Of a stretch of DNA of 14,306 bases, positions 7,020 through 12,853 are shown one piece after another. The stretch spans positions 1 to 14,306 of the forward strand of contig JBBSEZ010000258.1 in the NCBI GenBank assembly GCA_038239195.1, read 5' to 3'. The notes under the pieces are model-generated. The model worked only from the letters and a program-made list of their open reading frames with translations, made no database searches and was not told the origin of the DNA. How positions within the stretch are numbered: the first letter of the stretch is position 1; the number at the start of each line of letters is the position of its first letter. This stretch comes from JBBSEZ01 sp038239195. GTDB taxonomy: Bacteria; Planctomycetota; Planctomycetia; Gemmatales; Gemmataceae. Position numbers and translations under genes: made by a program.

Positions 7020-8438
7020 TCAGGAAGCGGTCGCCGCGATCGCCTCGTAGAGGTAGTCGAGAGGGGAGAGCGGCAGCGGCTCGGTCAGCTCCCACTCCGG
7101 GTTGAAGTCCGGCAGGAATAACCGCTCCTCGACATCCCGCACCGCTGGCCCCGCGGCGACAGCCAGGCCCAGCTCGCGGTTGTGCCGGAAGCTGAGGTTG
7201 TCGAAGTTGCCGCTGCCCGTGTAGGCCCAGACGCCGTCCACCGCCATCGCCTTGGCGTGCGTCATCCCCGGGTACAGGTAGACCCGCATGCCCGCCGCGA
7301 GCAGGCGGTTGGCCGTGACACGGTTGGCGCGGTCGTAAATGGGGCTCTCGCTGTGCAGCGTCAGCACCACCCGCACGTCGGCCCCGCGCTGCCTGGCCTT
7401 CGCCAGCAGGTAGATCAGGTGGCTGTCGCTGAAGTACGGGTTCTCGAGGTAGACGTGGTGCTCGGCCCTCTCGACGGCCGCGTAGAGGATGCGGGCGAGC
7501 AGGTGCTGGGTGGCCCGCGTGCGCACCACGCGGGCCATCGCGTTGGGGGCCTGCGGGGTCGCCGGCGCGGGCAGCGTCGCCCCGGGGGCCCCGCCCTGGC
7601 GCTGCCAGAACTCCTCGAAGAGCGCTCCCATCTGGGCCGCCAGCGGGCCGCTCAGGGTGTACGACAGGTCGTGGTCGCTCTCGAAGGCGCTCTGGTAGAA
7701 GTTCCGCCCGCCGCTCCAGGCGACCCCGCCGTCGGCGATGACGAGCTTGCGGTGGTCGAACCGGAAAGCAGGGTCGCGGGTGCGCAGGAGTTGTACGCAG
7801 GGCTGCCGGGCCAGCCAGCAGACCGCCCGATTCACCTCCTCGGCGCTGGCGTCGCGCGGCTCGCCCTGAGCAAGGTTGCCGCCCCCGTCCACCAGCACCC
7901 GCACCGGCAGGTTTGGCCCGGCCCGGGCGGCCAGACGGCGGGCCACCCGCCAGCCGAGCTCGTCGTTGCCCCAGAGATACATCAGCACATCGAGGCGGCA
8001 GGTGGCGCCGTCGATCACCCGCTCCAGCGCCTCCAAGGCTTCGCCGCCGTCAACGTACAGGCACACCTCCGCCGGGGAGAGTGGCTCCCTGGACAAGCGC
8101 TGGGACTCGGCCTCGAGGTCGTCGGGTTGCAGCGTCGGCCTGTCGGGGCTCACCGGCGCGGGCTTCCCGAGGCACTTCAGCGCGACCCGCTTCTGGGCCA
8201 CTCCATCGGCGAAGGAGCGGAGGTAAGCCAGGGGCTCCGTGGCCAGAGCGTAGGCGCTGCGGCCGGGGTCGGCGACCACCGCCACGGCCGTGTCGGCGAC
8301 GACCTGGCGGGCGAGCAGGGCCGGACGCGGCAGGATGGTTGGCCCGCAGGCGGCCGGCCGCGCCGGTGGCATCCGGCAGCCCGCCAGGAACAGCAGGCCC
8401 ATCCCCAAGGCCAGACGTCTGCAGGCGTCCCGAGTCAT
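7020..8438 (-). CDS. Phospholipase D / cardiolipin synthase-like lipoprotein
   Basis: This 472-aa protein has two complete HKD catalytic motifs, H229-x-K231-x4-D236 (FDHRKLVIADGG) and H394-x-K396-x4-D401 (THAKAMAVDG), each followed by the usual SGGRN or GSGNFD box. By family precedent the paired motifs make one active site that cleaves or exchanges phosphodiester bonds; phospholipase D, cardiolipin synthase and some nucleases share it. The N-terminus (MTRDACRRLALGMGLLFLAGC) is a lipoprotein signal with lipobox LAGC, so Cys21 is probably lipidated and the enzyme anchored outside the cytoplasmic membrane. Classical ClsA has transmembrane helices instead. The ATG at 8438 is preceded by a GAGGGGGG Shine-Dalgarno; an in-frame TTG at 8465 is less likely. 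It is transcribed against its neighbours and appears monocistronic. The substrate is unknown. Confidence 0.9.
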   Translation of the reverse strand: MTRDACRRLALGMGLLFLAGCRMPPARPAACGPTILPRPALLARQVVADTAVAVVADPGRSAYALATEPLAYLRSFADGVAQKRVALKCLGKPAPVSPDRPTLQPDDLEAESQRLSREPLSPAEVCLYVDGGEALEALERVIDGATCRLDVLMYLWGNDELGWRVARRLAARAGPNLPVRVLVDGGGNLAQGEPRDASAEEVNRAVCWLARQPCVQLLRTRDPAFRFDHRKLVIADGGVAWSGGRNFYQSAFESDHDLSYTLSGPLAAQMGALFEEFWQRQGGAPGATLPAPATPQAPNAMARVVRTRATQHLLARILYAAVERAEHHVYLENPYFSDSHLIYLLAKARQRGADVRVVLTLHSESPIYDRANRVTANRLLAAGMRVYLYPGMTHAKAMAVDGVWAYTGSGNFDNLSFRHNRELGLAVAAGPAVRDVEERLFLPDFNPEWELTEPLPLSPLDYLYEAIAATAS

Positions 8439-8741
8439 GCTTCCCCCCCTCGCCGGTGCAACCAAGGAGGATATCGGCAGGCGGCCGGCGTTGTCGGAGC
8501 AGGAAGCAGGGGGCGACCTTTTCGCGAGAGAAAGCTGGGGCGCCCCTGTCGCCTGTAAGGCCGGCGCGTAGCAAGCCCACTGCCCCTGTGCGGCGGGGCC
8601 ACCCGCTCACCCCTGCGACGGTCGCCAAAGCGGCCCTCGCCGTTTTGGGGCGCGCAAGCTGGGCTGCCGTCCTCGTTCCGAGAGCAGGGAGCAAGGGGTG
8701 CAGTAGCCTCCCTCCCCTCGGAACACGTCAAGGAGCATCCA
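8439..8741. other. Divergent intergenic region
   Basis: These 303 bases separate the minus-strand phospholipase-D-like gene from the plus-strand Gly/Tyr-rich gene and must hold both start regions. The only elements I can name are the ribosome binding sites: GAGGGGGG for the minus-strand gene, close to 8442-8450, and AAGGAG at 8730-8735 for the plus-strand gene. No consensus -35/-10 pair stands out on either strand. Confidence 0.5.
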
Positions 8742-9065
8742 ATGCGTACACTCTTCCTGAGCCTCGCCGCCGGCCTGCTCGGGCTGGCGCTCTCCGGCAC
8801 CGCCAAGGCGGATCACCACAGCCACTCCGGTCACTCCGGCGGCTACGGCGGCCAGGGCTACTCGCGCGGCTACGGCAGCTACTACGGGGGCGGCTCCGGC
8901 GGCGGCGGCTATGGCGGCTACGGCTACTCGCGCGGCTACGGCAGCTACTACGGTGGCTCGCCCGGCTACGGCGCGTACTACGCCCCCCGGCCCTACTACG
9001 CCCCCAGCTATTACTCCCCCGGCTACGGCAGCTACTACTCCTCACCTGGCTGCTACAATTACTGA
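8742..9065 (+). CDS. Small secreted Gly/Tyr/Ser-rich protein
   Basis: This 107-aa protein has a clear Sec leader (MRTLFLSLAAGLLGLALSG then TAKA, predicted cut after residue 23). A His-rich start of the mature chain (DHHSHSGHSGG) is followed by a Gly/Tyr/Ser-rich body. The dodecapeptide GYSRGYGSYYGG occurs twice (39-50 and 61-72), and a Pro/Tyr segment (APRPYYAPSYYSPG, 81-94) follows; the protein ends GCYNY with a single Cys. The ATG has AAGGAG six bases upstream. It resembles in design the larger protein at 5652 (leader, GYG repeats, YSAP/YYAP motifs), so the two may be paralogues of an envelope or extracellular matrix family. The HHSHSGH segment could bind metal, which is speculative. No family function can be assigned. 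Confidence 0.85.
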   Translation: MRTLFLSLAAGLLGLALSGTAKADHHSHSGHSGGYGGQGYSRGYGSYYGGGSGGGGYGGYGYSRGYGSYYGGSPGYGAYYAPRPYYAPSYYSPGYGSYYSSPGCYNY

Positions 9066-9085
9066 CAGTGGCGGCGAGGCGCTCT

Positions 9086-9128
9086 GGGCTCGGCAGGAAG
9101 CATTCCTGCCGAGCCCGCTCCATTTTCC
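9086..9128 (+). terminator. Strong terminator after the small Gly/Tyr-rich gene
   Basis: GGGCTCGGCAGGAA (9086-9099) and TTCCTGCCGAGCCC (9103-9116) form a perfect 14-bp stem with a GCA loop, followed by GCTCCATTTTCCCC. It lies 20 nt after the stop codon and should insulate the upstream gene from the peptide cluster beginning at 9303. Confidence 0.8.
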
Positions 9129-9302
9129 CCCCTTCCTTCCGGTCCGAGTTGTGCTCCGCTCGCCCACGCCCGGATGGGCCCCGAAGAAATTTGAAGCGTG
9201 CGGCGCAAGGTGGCCCCCAGGCGTCGTCTCCCCAATGGAAGGAGCGACACGCCAGGAAAGTCCTGGTGACGACTCCTCTCCATCTCAAAAGGAGCAATTC
9301 CC

Positions 9303-9416
9303 ATGACCGCCACCAAGCCCGTCGCCAAGAAGACCGTCCGCGAAGTCAAGTCCCTCCGCACGTCGGCCCGCCCCCAGGCCGGCAAGCTGCACCACTGCTG
9401 CCGCTGCTGCCGCTGA
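9303..9416 (+). CDS. Candidate RiPP precursor peptide with CCRCCR core, 37 aa
   Basis: This short gene encodes 37 residues: a basic, Lys/Arg/Thr-rich N-terminal part (MTATKPVAKKTVREVKSLR and onward to about residue 29) and a C-terminal HHCCRCCR (residues 30-37) immediately before the stop. The last six codons are a direct repeat, TGCTGCCGC twice. It has an excellent ribosome binding site (AAAAGGAG at 9287-9294, 8 nt before the ATG). Its position directly upstream of a DUF692/MNIO gene is that of known MNIO substrates, whose Cys residues are oxidised to heterocycles or thioamides. I infer a leader of about 29 residues and a Cys-rich core. It lacks the Sec signal peptide of bufferins and is not methanobactin-like beyond size. 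No other gene overlaps it. The modification and function are inferred. Confidence 0.72.
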   Translation: MTATKPVAKKTVREVKSLRTSARPQAGKLHHCCRCCR

Positions 9417-9443
9417 TCGCCGCCCGTCGCCCCGACGCCCTGC

Positions 9444-9489
9444 TCAGGCCCGTGCGGTTTGCCCCTTTTTGCAAGCCGCACGGGCCTGA
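9444..9489 (+). promoter_or_regulatory. Intercistronic hairpin between precursor and MNIO gene
   Basis: Bases 9444-9462 pair with 9471-9489 through 19 base pairs including one G-U in the RNA, with an 8-nt loop CCCTTTTT. It begins 27 nt after the precursor stop and ends 40 nt before the MNIO start. No T-run follows the stem, so full termination is not obvious; partial termination or protection of the precursor mRNA from 3' decay is more likely. RiPP clusters often use such elements to make more peptide than enzyme. Confidence 0.7.
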
Positions 9490-9529
9490 CGGCCAGGCGA
9501 GCTCTCTCAAACGAGAACAGGAGGACGAA

Positions 9530-10357
9530 ATGTTGCCCGCCATTGGCTACGCCCTGCGAGATGAGAACCGCCCGATCCTCGACGAGCCCGCCATCGACGC
9601 CGCCGAGATCACCTTCGAGCGCGCCGACGACCCGCTCCGCGTCGAGCGCTACGTCGGCGACCGCGACTTCGATTACGTCAGCGTTCACGCGCTCAAGCTC
9701 TCCGTGGCCAGCCCCGACGCGCCCCGCCGCGATTACCTCGACGCCCTCCGGGCCATCGCCGAGGAGAACGGCGCCGACTCGATCAGCGATCACCTCGGCT
9801 TCACTCGCGACGGCAACGACGGCTTCGAGATGGGCCACTTCGCCCCCCCGCCTTACACCGAGGACGCCCTCGACGCCACCTGCCGCAACATCGACCTGCT
9901 GCAACGACACTTTCGCGGGCTGCCGTTCTACCTCGAGAACATCGCCTACCTGTTCCGCTTCCCCGGCACCATGACCGAGGTGGAGTTCCTCGTCCGCACC
10001 CTGCGGCGGACCGGCTGCGGCTGGCTGCTCGACGTCACCAATGTCTACGCCAACGCGGTCAATCACGGCTACGACGCCCGCGCCTTCATCGACGAGGTGA
10101 TGCCCGCCGCCGGCCGGGTCGAGATGCACCTGGCGGGCGGGTTCTTCGACAAGCGAACGGGCGAGTACGTCGATAGCCATTCCGAGCCGATCCCCGACGA
10201 AGTGTGGGGCCTGTATCGCCACGCCCTCGAAGTGGGCCGCGGCAAGGTCGAGGCGGTCTTCATCGAGCGCGACCAGAACTTCCCCGACGAGGCCGGCTGG
10301 CGCGCCGAGGTGCGCCAGACGCGCCGGATCGCCGAAGAGGTGGAGGCCCTGTCATGA
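9530..10357 (+). CDS. DUF692 multinuclear non-heme iron oxidase (MNIO), RiPP-modifying
   Basis: This 275-aa protein has the DUF692 TIM-barrel signature: YVSVHALKLS (49-58), ISDHLGFT (85-92), FYLENIAYLF (133-142), LLDVTNVYANAVNHGYD (166-182), EMHLAGGF (198-205), the DSHSEPIPDEVW segment (215-226) and VFIERDQNFP (243-252). His53, His88, Glu136, Asp168/Asn171, His200, Asp215, His217 and Glu246 match positions that supply the two or three iron ligands in MbnB-type enzymes (my assignment by motif). MNIOs use iron and O2 to rearrange Cys or other residues of a peptide substrate. The ATG at 9530 has AGGAGG at 9519-9524, five bases upstream, and gives a family-length protein; the frame is open far further upstream only as a shadow. 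It overlaps the next gene by ATGA, which indicates translational coupling. The likely substrate is the peptide at 9303. Confidence 0.9.
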   Translation: MLPAIGYALRDENRPILDEPAIDAAEITFERADDPLRVERYVGDRDFDYVSVHALKLSVASPDAPRRDYLDALRAIAEENGADSISDHLGFTRDGNDGFEMGHFAPPPYTEDALDATCRNIDLLQRHFRGLPFYLENIAYLFRFPGTMTEVEFLVRTLRRTGCGWLLDVTNVYANAVNHGYDARAFIDEVMPAAGRVEMHLAGGFFDKRTGEYVDSHSEPIPDEVWGLYRHALEVGRGKVEAVFIERDQNFPDEAGWRAEVRQTRRIAEEVEALS

Positions 10358-11103
10358 TCGGTCAAACTCGGCAGCTCGACGCCTACCGCGAACAGCTCAC
10401 GCGCCTGACTCGCGCCCTCACGACGACAGAAGAGGCAAGCGTCCCCGCCGACCGGGCGCTGCGCGAGCAGATGAAGGCGTTCACCGAGGAAAACTTCGAC
10501 AAGCGCCAGGAGAAACTGCAAGCCCAGCTCGCGTTCGTGGCCGAGGCCTTCGACGAGCTCGACGATCTGCTGCGGGGCTACGTCCGCGAAGTCCGCTCGT
10601 CGGCCTACGACAGCGTCGCCACCGACGCCGACCGCTTCATGGGCTGGCTGGAGGGCCGCCACGCTCCCACCCCCGAGCAGCGCGACTACCTCGCCTGCCA
10701 GCGGGCGCGCCACGCAGTCGAGGCCGCAGCCCGGCGCGACCGCCGCGCCCACGTCCGCTTTCAGGAACTGTGGAGCGTGGCCGGCCGCCTGGCGGCGGAG
10801 TTGTCCGACAACCCGGGGCTGGTGGTGCATCTCAACCCCGCCCGCGCCTGGTCGCGGTTCCATACGCCCGTTCTGCTGGATGAGGGCAATCCCCTCCCTG
10901 CCGACGCCCTCTTCTTCGCCGCCGGCAACGACGTGCGGACTGCCGTTCTGGAGCCGGCGGGCCAGGCCCTGGTGCGCGAACTGGCCGACCTCGGCCCCTG
11001 CACGCTGGACGAGTGGGCCGCCCGCGGCGAGCTGGCGGATCGGGAGGAACTGGTCGCGCTCTGCCAGGACCTCGCCTCGATGGGCCTGGTGGCGTTCTCG
11101 TGA
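10354..11103 (+). CDS. Probable MNIO partner protein
   Basis: This 249-aa protein starts inside the MNIO stop codon (ATGA overlap), so the two are probably made together and act as a complex. The first ~150 residues are mainly helical and charged (for example MKAFTEENFDKRQEKLQAQL, 40-59). A short beta-like segment follows (GLVVHLNPARAWSRFHTPVLLDEGN, about 155-179). The last ~60 residues (VLEPAGQALVREL..., then GPCTLDEWA..., ending LVALCQDLASMGLVAF) look like a winged-helix domain similar in pattern to PqqD-like or RRE domains that bind RiPP leaders. MNIO clusters regularly encode such a partner (MbnC or DUF2063 types). I do not place this sequence confidently in either family. The role as leader-binding partner is inferred from position and the C-terminal pattern. 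Confidence 0.7.
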   Translation: MIGQTRQLDAYREQLTRLTRALTTTEEASVPADRALREQMKAFTEENFDKRQEKLQAQLAFVAEAFDELDDLLRGYVREVRSSAYDSVATDADRFMGWLEGRHAPTPEQRDYLACQRARHAVEAAARRDRRAHVRFQELWSVAGRLAAELSDNPGLVVHLNPARAWSRFHTPVLLDEGNPLPADALFFAAGNDVRTAVLEPAGQALVRELADLGPCTLDEWAARGELADREELVALCQDLASMGLVAFS

Positions 11104-11137
11104 TCGGATCGCGGTTGGCGATGGGGAGGATGGCATC

Positions 11138-12100
11138 ATGGTCGAGACGGCCCCCCGCGGCCCGAACGCAGTCCTGCGGGCGGATCGATGCGCGCCGACC
11201 GAGTCGGCGGCAGGGGCCGACGTCGCCCAGCGCTGGGCCCTGCGCGACGTGTTCCGGCTCCACCGCTGGCGAATCCTGTTGACCTACGGCCTGTTCACTC
11301 TGGAGAACGTCCTCCGGCTGGCGCAGCCGTACGCCCTGGGGCTGGCGATTAACGATCTCTTGAGGTCGTCTTCGTTCGGCCTGACGATCCTCGTCGGGCA
11401 GCACCTCGGCTATCTGCTCGTCGGCTCCGTACGGCGCGTGTACGACACGCGGGCCTTCACCACCATCTACACCCGGCTGGCGACGCGCCTGGTGCTGGAC
11501 CAGCGCGACCGGGCGGTGGACGTTTCCTGCGTGGCGGCCCGGTCGGCCCTGTCGCGCGCCTTTGTGGACTTCTTCGAGCGGGACGTGCCGACGGTGATGC
11601 GGGCAGTCTACTCGGTCGCCGGCGCCCTGGTGATGCTGTGCCTGTACGACTGGCTGCTGCTGCCCCTGTGCCTGGGGCTGTTGGTCCCGGCCTTCTTCCT
11701 CAACTGGGCGTACGGCCGGCAGACCTTGCGGCTCAACGCCCGGCTGCACGACGAGCTCGAGCGCGAGGTGGCCGTCATCCACGCGGGCCGCGGCGCCGAG
11801 GTGCGGGACCACTACGACCGGGTGGCCCACTGGCGGATCAAGCTCTCTGACTGGGAGGCCCTCAACTGTGGCCTCATGGAACTGTTTATCCTGGGGACGA
11901 TGGCCGGCGCGTTGCTGCTCTTCTGCCGCGTCCCCGGCACCGGGGCGGGAGACATCTTCGCGGTGTTCCGCTATCTGCTCATGTTCATCATGGCCCTGGA
12001 CAGCGTTCCCCTTCTCGTGCAACAGGTGAGCCGACTCCGCGACATCGGCCGACGGATGCGGGCGGAGGGGCCAGAAGGCCCGGCCGAACAGACGGCCTGA
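11138..12100 (+). CDS. ABC-transporter six-transmembrane domain protein without ATPase domain
   Basis: This 320-aa membrane protein looks like the membrane half of an ABC exporter (ABC_membrane_3-type six-TM region). Hydrophobic segments are seen at about 46-73, 78-97, 155-172, 173-192, 244-264 and 274-295, with a conserved-looking long cytosolic helix (LRLNARLHDELEREVAVIHAG, near 197-217) typical of exporter coupling helices. No Walker A, Walker B or LSGGQ signature exists in the protein and no separate ATPase gene follows in the window. The ATG at 11138 has GGGGAGGA at 11123-11130; earlier ATGs at 11121 and 11130 are out of frame. It begins 34 nt after the partner gene and is probably in the same operon. 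The likely role is export or membrane handling of the modified peptide, possibly with an ATPase encoded elsewhere; this is inferred. Confidence 0.8.
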   Translation: MVETAPRGPNAVLRADRCAPTESAAGADVAQRWALRDVFRLHRWRILLTYGLFTLENVLRLAQPYALGLAINDLLRSSSFGLTILVGQHLGYLLVGSVRRVYDTRAFTTIYTRLATRLVLDQRDRAVDVSCVAARSALSRAFVDFFERDVPTVMRAVYSVAGALVMLCLYDWLLLPLCLGLLVPAFFLNWAYGRQTLRLNARLHDELEREVAVIHAGRGAEVRDHYDRVAHWRIKLSDWEALNCGLMELFILGTMAGALLLFCRVPGTGAGDIFAVFRYLLMFIMALDSVPLLVQQVSRLRDIGRRMRAEGPEGPAEQTA

Positions 12101-12140
12101 CCGTTCCGCGGGCGACAGTGCGGGAACGGGGTTGCTTTTT
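12101..12140 (+). terminator. Terminator at the end of the peptide operon
   Basis: CCGTTCC (12101-12107) pairs with GGAACGG (12123-12129), with GC/GC extension past one bulged G, followed after a G-rich step by TTGCTTTTT (12132-12140). It starts immediately after the stop codon of the membrane protein gene. Confidence 0.7.
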
Positions 12141-12162
12141 CGAGGCCCTCGGGCGATATAAT
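12132..12162 (+). promoter_or_regulatory. Candidate sigma-70-type promoter for the metal-handling genes
   Basis: TATAAT (12157-12162) is a perfect -10 consensus, rare in such GC-rich DNA. TTGCTT (12132-12137) is a possible -35 box at 19-bp spacing, two bases beyond ideal, and overlaps the T-run of the preceding terminator. Transcription would begin near 12169, giving a leader of about 45 nt before the ATG at 12213. Confidence 0.5.
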
Positions 12163-12212
12163 GGTAAATGAGGGAGCACGCTGCTCGTCTCGTGTGGAGG
12201 GGTCGAATCGAC

Positions 12213-12668
12213 ATGCTTCGGATTGCGGTGGCGACGTACCTGATGCTCGTGACGGTGGCAGGGCCCTGGCTCTGCTGCTGCTCGCCGGCGCGCCTGTCCG
12301 CCCTTTTCTCGAAGCCCTCGACCGAGACGAGTTCCGCGCCGGCCCGGCCCCCGTGCTGCTCTCATCACGCCGATCCCTGTCCGGAAAACGACCCGGGGAG
12401 CACGCCCGCCCAGCCGCAACCCACTCGGGCGCCCTGTCCTTGCCAGGACAGGCCCGACGGTTCGGCCCTCGTGTCGCCTCCGCTTTCCGAGGAGACGCGA
12501 CAGATCCTGGCGGATGACTCCGAGGCCCCTGGCGATCTCTTCTCCCTCCCGGCCTTTCACCACGAGCTCGTTTTGGGCTTCCGCCTTCCTGTCGCGAGGG
12601 CGCCCGACGCCCTTCCCTTCTTGACGACCGACGACATTCTGCACGCCCTCCACATCCTGCGCTGCTAA
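12213..12668 (+). CDS. Exported Cys/Pro-rich protein of unknown function
   Basis: This 151-aa product has a hydrophobic N-terminus (MLRIAVATYLMLVTVAGPWL) directly followed by CCC at residues 21-23, so it may be exported, membrane anchored or lipidated, although no canonical lipobox is present. A low-complexity Pro/Ser-rich middle carries PPCCSHH (46-52), Cys56 and PCPC (74-77); in all nine Cys include the C-terminal residue of the protein. The Cys and His pattern suggests metal binding, in keeping with the two genes after it, but no recognised domain is visible. An open frame extends to 12168; I prefer the ATG at 12213 because GGAGG (12196-12200) precedes it and the TATAAT box lies at 12157-12162. 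It is likely the first gene of a unit with the TRASH-like lipoprotein and copper storage protein. Confidence 0.72.
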   Translation: MLRIAVATYLMLVTVAGPWLCCCSPARLSALFSKPSTETSSAPARPPCCSHHADPCPENDPGSTPAQPQPTRAPCPCQDRPDGSALVSPPLSEETRQILADDSEAPGDLFSLPAFHHELVLGFRLPVARAPDALPFLTTDDILHALHILRC

Positions 12669-12760
12669 AGCCCTTCATTCCCCAAGCGGAGCGGCGCGAC
12701 CTGCGCGTTTGCGATCCGTCTCCGCCTGCTTCCTTACCAAATTCCGCCTCGGTCTTGCGA

Positions 12761-12781
12761 TCTCGCGGAGGCTCCGCGAGA
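12761..12781 (+). other. Nine-bp stem-loop in the 12669-12853 gap
   Basis: TCTCGCGGA (12761-12769) and TCCGCGAGA (12773-12781) form a perfect stem with a 3-nt loop. It lies between the Cys-rich gene and the lipoprotein gene. There is no T-run directly after it, so it may be an attenuator, a processing site or an RNA stabiliser rather than a terminator. Confidence 0.45.
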
Positions 12782-12853
12782 AACGTGCGACCTTGTGTTT
12801 CGCTTCCTCAACCGGCGTAGGGCCCAGGGCCCGCCGGGCAAAAGGAGAATGAC

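Noticed and set aside
7182..8558. Plus-strand frame of 458 codons opposite the phospholipase-D-like gene
   Set aside because: The minus strand carries two intact HKD motifs and a lipoprotein signal; the plus-strand product has no recognisable features.
7913..9529. Upstream in-frame extension of the MNIO gene
   Set aside because: It would run through the Gly/Tyr-rich gene, a terminator and the small peptide gene; the ATG at 9530 has AGGAGG and gives a normal family length.
12196..12212. GGTCGAATCGAC-like stretch considered as a tRNA T-loop
   Set aside because: No cloverleaf arms or acceptor stem can be drawn around it; it is the ribosome binding site and leader of the Cys-rich gene.
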